From Seminavis robusta (Eukaryota; Bacillariophyta; Bacillariophyceae; Naviculales; Naviculaceae), in NCBI GenBank assembly GCA_903772945.1, contig CAICTM010000033.1:1-64000 (forward strand): 64,000 nt of DNA. The letters are read 5' to 3'. Of the stretch, positions 60,721 through 64,000 are shown piece by piece. Within the stretch, counting starts at the first letter, position 1. Each line of letters begins with the position of its first letter. Position numbers and translations under genes: made by a program. The notes under the pieces were generated by a model that saw nothing but the letters and a program-made list of their open reading frames with translations, ran no database searches and was not told the origin of the DNA.

Positions 60721-61929
60721 ATGATTCTCAGCGAGACTGGAAGAAGCTGCATGGATTCCTCGCCCAAACACAAACAGTCGTGCAACTGCAGCAATGACAG
60801 TGACGGTGAATCCAAATGGGCCAGCTCTGAGGTGAAGAGAAAAGCTTCGAAAGATGGCGGTGGCGACGATGATACTCTTATCCACAGAGTGCCGGAACCA
60901 TCCACCCGTGCTCCGTTTGATCCCGTGCCAGCATGCATGGTGCCGCGCCGACTGTTTGTCGCCCAAGAAGAAGAAGAAGACGCACGAGAGCAAGATGAAG
61001 AGTCCCTTCCAATACATGTAATGCGGGTGGAGAATGATCAGCGCCGTAGCGACGACACGCAGAGACCAAGACTTGCGGAGGCGCCCAAGCTATGGCGCGC
61101 CAGACCTGACCCTCTTCTGCAAGAGATGGACGATCCCGACGGGGCCACCCAGACTTTGTCACGCGACAACAGTGGAGAAATTCGCCTTCGATCTTTCAGG
61201 AGAACCAAGACACCTCCTCCCCTGGATCATTTGATGCTTCCACAGACTCCATCGCGCCTGTCTCTCGGAGAGAGCGGCAACAGCATCTCTCCTCGTCCGT
61301 TAAAGCGAGACTACATCCAATTCCATGAAGGATCTTCCTATTATGCGGATCATGGCCGTGACAGCATGATGGGCGCCTTGGATGCTGGCAGTGCTAGTTG
61401 GTGGGAAAATCATCAGCAGGGGTTCCTAGTGGTTGCCTATGTTACTTTGCTATTGACAGTCGCAGGAGTTGTGGAAGTGCTGGCATCCGTACTATTGTTA
61501 GAGGATAGTTCCCTGCAAAAGGCATCATTGACCATCACCAACATTCTCCACTTTTTTGTGACTTTTTTCTACTTTCATTGGATGAAAGGAGGCACTTGCT
61601 GTTGGCAAGATCATGATGGAGACCTGGACCACTTCTTGACTTTATGGGACCAGATCCAATTCAACAACCCACACACTGCACGGATCCGACTTGCTCTGCG
61701 AGTTCTTCCCACCCTTCTCTGTTACGTTGCCTGTTTAAAAGTTGGATTCGGTGAAAGGCCAGGTCTCTGTGCCATTAACATTGTAGTTTGGTACTTGACA
61801 CTGTTGAGTAAGATGCCAGGGATGACTGGTCTTGTAGCGTGTGGAATGAGTCCCTCATCACACCCTGGACTGACACTGAAAGATCGTAGTCTGAGGGCCA
61901 AGTTGCTACCAGGTTCCAGCCTGGAGTGA
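60721..61929 (+). CDS. ORMDL-family protein, paralog without zinc finger
   Basis: 402 residues from ATG 60721. The first ~147 residues are a charged, disordered extension with a Cys cluster (SCNCSNDSDGESK) absent from the other copy. From about 148 (NSGEIRLRSFRR) it aligns with the N-terminus of the first paralog (NGEIRFRP). The ORMDL domain is about 225-372: FLVVAYVTLLLTVAGVVEVL, TNILHFFVTFFYFHWMKGGT, HFLTLWDQIQ, and LTLLSKMPGMTGLVACGM. It ends 30 residues later with no CW finger. GTCC and DHFL each have one extra residue relative to GTC and DHL in the first copy. Local DNA identity with copy 1 around the HWMKGGT block is very high. Confidence 0.85.
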   Translation: MILSETGRSCMDSSPKHKQSCNCSNDSDGESKWASSEVKRKASKDGGGDDDTLIHRVPEPSTRAPFDPVPACMVPRRLFVAQEEEEDAREQDEESLPIHVMRVENDQRRSDDTQRPRLAEAPKLWRARPDPLLQEMDDPDGATQTLSRDNSGEIRLRSFRRTKTPPPLDHLMLPQTPSRLSLGESGNSISPRPLKRDYIQFHEGSSYYADHGRDSMMGALDAGSASWWENHQQGFLVVAYVTLLLTVAGVVEVLASVLLLEDSSLQKASLTITNILHFFVTFFYFHWMKGGTCCWQDHDGDLDHFLTLWDQIQFNNPHTARIRLALRVLPTLLCYVACLKVGFGERPGLCAINIVVWYLTLLSKMPGMTGLVACGMSPSSHPGLTLKDRSLRAKLLPGSSLE

Positions 61930-62402
61930 GTGACAAACCAACCAATGGCTGATTTGGGACAAGGAATGATGAAGACGTTGGTCGTGGCGGCCCAGTTTGG
62001 CTGGCTATAATAGGTAGTTACCAAAGCCCTCGACAGAAGAGGCGCCCCAGTTGTCTGGGTGGCGAGTTGAAGCACACGGTGAATATTTTTCAAAGAGATA
62101 CACATTACATGTAATCCAACCATGCAACTGTATGAACTTTTATTACTGACATGGCACGTCTGTTTCTACCGTAGTACCAAAACCCCCAGAAGACTTTTGT
62201 TTGCATGCACGATCACGCCACACTATATTTATAATGGAACCATTGAAACCAAGGAAACAAAGAAGAGGACGGAGAAACTAACTGTTCCCGCACACATATA
62301 CTGAAACTCAGAACAAGCATAAAACAACCATTCATCCAAGACCACCCGGACGAACTGGTGTGCATGCATGAGGTGTAGATTGTTGCATTATTGTTTTTAG
62401 TA
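61930..62402. other. Convergent intergenic region
   Basis: Lies between the 3' ends of the ORMDL and GNAT genes. No gene is seen. Confidence 0.4.
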
Positions 62403-63242
62403 TTACTGACACGTCATGGAATTGTAATAAATGGCATCTCGTTGCAAATCTTGATTGCCCCCTTCGGAAACGACGAGGAATTTCTTGTCGAGTGCAAATC
62501 CAACTTTTTGAAAAAAGTGTGCCGCTGGATCGGGACTGGCGACATAAATGGGTCGAGGACAGAGTCGCGTGGCGGTTTCCATGAGTTGTCGTCCAATACC
62601 GACGCGTTTATAATTGGTGGCCACACCTATAATGGGAATGTGCCAATGTCCTTCACTCGTCAGTGAAGTAACGAGTATCATGGAATCTTGATGATGATCG
62701 TCCAATTCTCGTAGATACGCCCGGTATCGTTTGGTACATCCGAGTTTTTCGGGTATGGAAATTCGTCCTAGCGACAATGCAGCGAATTGGTAGTGTTTTT
62801 TGAGTCTCCACCATTTGGCATAGGGCGGGATAAGACCAATGGCGCCTTGAAAGACTCCCGATTTTGGATCGCGTTGTACGAGTAGATATCCGTACTTTTC
62901 TACGAGTCGGAGTCGACATTCGGTAATGTACCACACGATTTCAAATAGAACCTTTTTGTGACTGGTGCTGTTGGAGTTGTTTCGGAAATCTTCGACGCCC
63001 GGTTGTGCGGCAAGCCATTGGAATTCTTCATTGTTGAGAAAAGCTTCTTTGAAAGCGACGCGATCGGCTTCGGGCAACTTGAACTCTTGACTCATTCCCG
63101 GAGGCAACTGAAGGTCGGAAGCGTCCTTGAGTTTGAGTGCCTTTTCCAACTTGGTGGGACACTTGCGCCTTGCGACAAAGAAATAGGCTCCAATCCCACC
63201 CAATCCCACGGCGGCAAATTCGGCACCTAGGAGGGGGGTCAT
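62403..63242 (-). CDS. GNAT-family N-acetyltransferase with N-terminal membrane segment
   Basis: 279 residues from ATG 63242; the frame is open further upstream only to a TTG. A hydrophobic N-terminus (GAEFAAVGLGGIGAYFFVA) may anchor it. The GNAT fold includes a beta-strand GVFQGAIGLIPP and SMILVTSLTSEGHWHIPIIG. The acetyl-CoA loop VATNYKRVGIGRQLM (207-221) has the R/K-x-x-G-x-G motif. PIYVASPDPAAHFFQKVGF is the usual strand-helix end. The acceptor substrate is unknown. Confidence 0.8.
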   Translation of the reverse strand: MTPLLGAEFAAVGLGGIGAYFFVARRKCPTKLEKALKLKDASDLQLPPGMSQEFKLPEADRVAFKEAFLNNEEFQWLAAQPGVEDFRNNSNSTSHKKVLFEIVWYITECRLRLVEKYGYLLVQRDPKSGVFQGAIGLIPPYAKWWRLKKHYQFAALSLGRISIPEKLGCTKRYRAYLRELDDHHQDSMILVTSLTSEGHWHIPIIGVATNYKRVGIGRQLMETATRLCPRPIYVASPDPAAHFFQKVGFALDKKFLVVSEGGNQDLQRDAIYYNSMTCQ

Positions 63243-63715
63243 GCTAATGCTGCAACTTGCTTGAAAACTGAAGAAGCTAAGGAAGGTAAGGTATGACAAG
63301 GCTGAATCTGATGATGGATGAGTGATGAGTGGTGAGTGATGAAGGTGGTCGTCTGAGGCTTCTGAAGTGGCTGAAAGGTTGCTGAAAGGTGGTTGCAAGG
63401 TGCTTCTTTCGTTCTAGCTATATAGAAGCAATGCACAGCATCCGGTCAAATTTTCAAATGCAACGGCAAACCTGGAGCCTGGAGTTAGTTCTTGATCTTG
63501 CGAACTCCGATTTGTGATGTGACATGGGGGTTCCGAATGACGTCATGTAGTCGAATGAAGCTTGAAAAGTTACTTTTCATTGTAGGCGCAACATGTTGGC
63601 ATTCTCAAAAAGATCCATTGAGATACCAACAAAAATCACAAATCCAATCAATCCCTCTATACTTTATCGAGATCAGACCAGAGTCCATCTGAAGAGACGT
63701 ACCTGGTAGTAAAAG
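63243..63715. other. Divergent intergenic region
   Basis: Contains repeated GATGAGTG/GGTGAGTGATGA words near 63311-63345. It probably holds promoters for the GNAT gene and the gene starting at 63716. Confidence 0.45.
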
Positions 63716-64000
63716 ATGACAGTAGTGAACCGCGACGGCAAGGTGTCTGAACTACAAAATGCTTTGAATGCGTTTGACTTGGATCAGATTGCTTCTGTCT
63801 TTGTCTTGCCCAAGGTGGCTTCTACTAGCACTGCTAGTGGTAGATCTACTAGTAGCAGCAGTGGTAAAAGCGTGTCATTGCAAGACCACGGTCTGGATTG
63901 GAGTTCCACGTTGACTCAGTACTGCAATGCCAGTGATGCCGCCCTTGCTGGCGACGCCTCCAAGATGTTTGAGAGTCAATGCGCGTTGCATTCTAGTTTT
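63716..64000 (+). CDS. 5' part of an unknown gene, cut by the window end
   Basis: ATG 63716 opens a frame without stop to the last base (95 codons): MTVVNRDGKVSELQNALNAF, then IASVFVLPKV, a Ser/Thr-rich loop and DWSSTLTQYCNASDAALAGD followed by ASKMFESQCALHSSF. The helical pattern resembles subunits of tethering or trafficking complexes, but no family can be named. It is partial at its 3' end. Confidence 0.6.
   Translation, partial: MTVVNRDGKVSELQNALNAFDLDQIASVFVLPKVASTSTASGRSTSSSSGKSVSLQDHGLDWSSTLTQYCNASDAALAGDASKMFESQCALHSSF

Overview
The window looks like a nuclear contig from a diatom (stramenopile), probably pennate. The basis is lineage-typical content: three DUF6824 loci (signature DVLLGRGG), secreted Thr/Pro/Ser-rich proteins, a copia-type (CoDi-like) retrotransposon relic, a piggyBac element, GT-AG introns of about 96-119 bp, and intergenic DNA rich in CTAG runs and the palindrome GTACCGGTAC. 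Species is not assigned. A 17-N gap lies at 45337-45353, and many 1-nt deletions inside repeats suggest local consensus errors.

Layout. 1-2.2 kb: decayed copia pol and, on the other strand, the C-terminal part of another retroelement. 3-15 kb: four SnoaL/NTF2-like paralogs, two of them overlapping by 4 nt, split by a complete-looking piggyBac element (4332-8712) with TTAA ends, an intact transposase and a second ORF; a membrane-protein pseudogene and an exostosin-like glycosyltransferase share this stretch. 16-22.3 kb: an FG-GAP-type secreted protein (one intron), a multispan membrane protein (one intron), a broken DUF6824 locus, a coiled-coil ORF and an LCM/TcmP-type methyltransferase. 22.4-25.3 kb: gene-free DNA with a very AT-rich core and minisatellites, a possible centromere-like segment. 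26-28.5 kb: a UBA-like acidic protein and a 150-bp tandem array. 29.5-35.9 kb: a very large mucin-like surface protein (three exons, PAN/Apple-like C-terminus). 37.7-47 kb: a secreted Cys-rich protein, a class-3 lipase with a frameshift, a type I membrane protein, a small acidic protein and a GT-A glycosyltransferase. 48-54 kb: two inverted DUF6824 paralogs enclosing transposon debris (MITE-like element, hAT relic) and an LRR pseudogene. 55-62 kb: a type II membrane protein with a jacalin-like lectin domain, then two tandem ORMDL paralogs, the first carrying a C-terminal CW-type zinc finger. 62.4-64 kb: a GNAT acetyltransferase and the 5' end of an unknown gene.

There are no operons. Several genes act in the secretory pathway or at the cell surface (glycosyltransferases, mucin-like protein, lectin, lipase, FG-GAP and LRR proteins, and ORMDL in the ER). 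The most unusual item is the ORMDL-CW fusion, which joins a sphingolipid-synthesis regulator to a module otherwise known as a histone-mark reader. Next are the two-ORF piggyBac element, the AT-rich/minisatellite segment and the SnoaL-like cluster.
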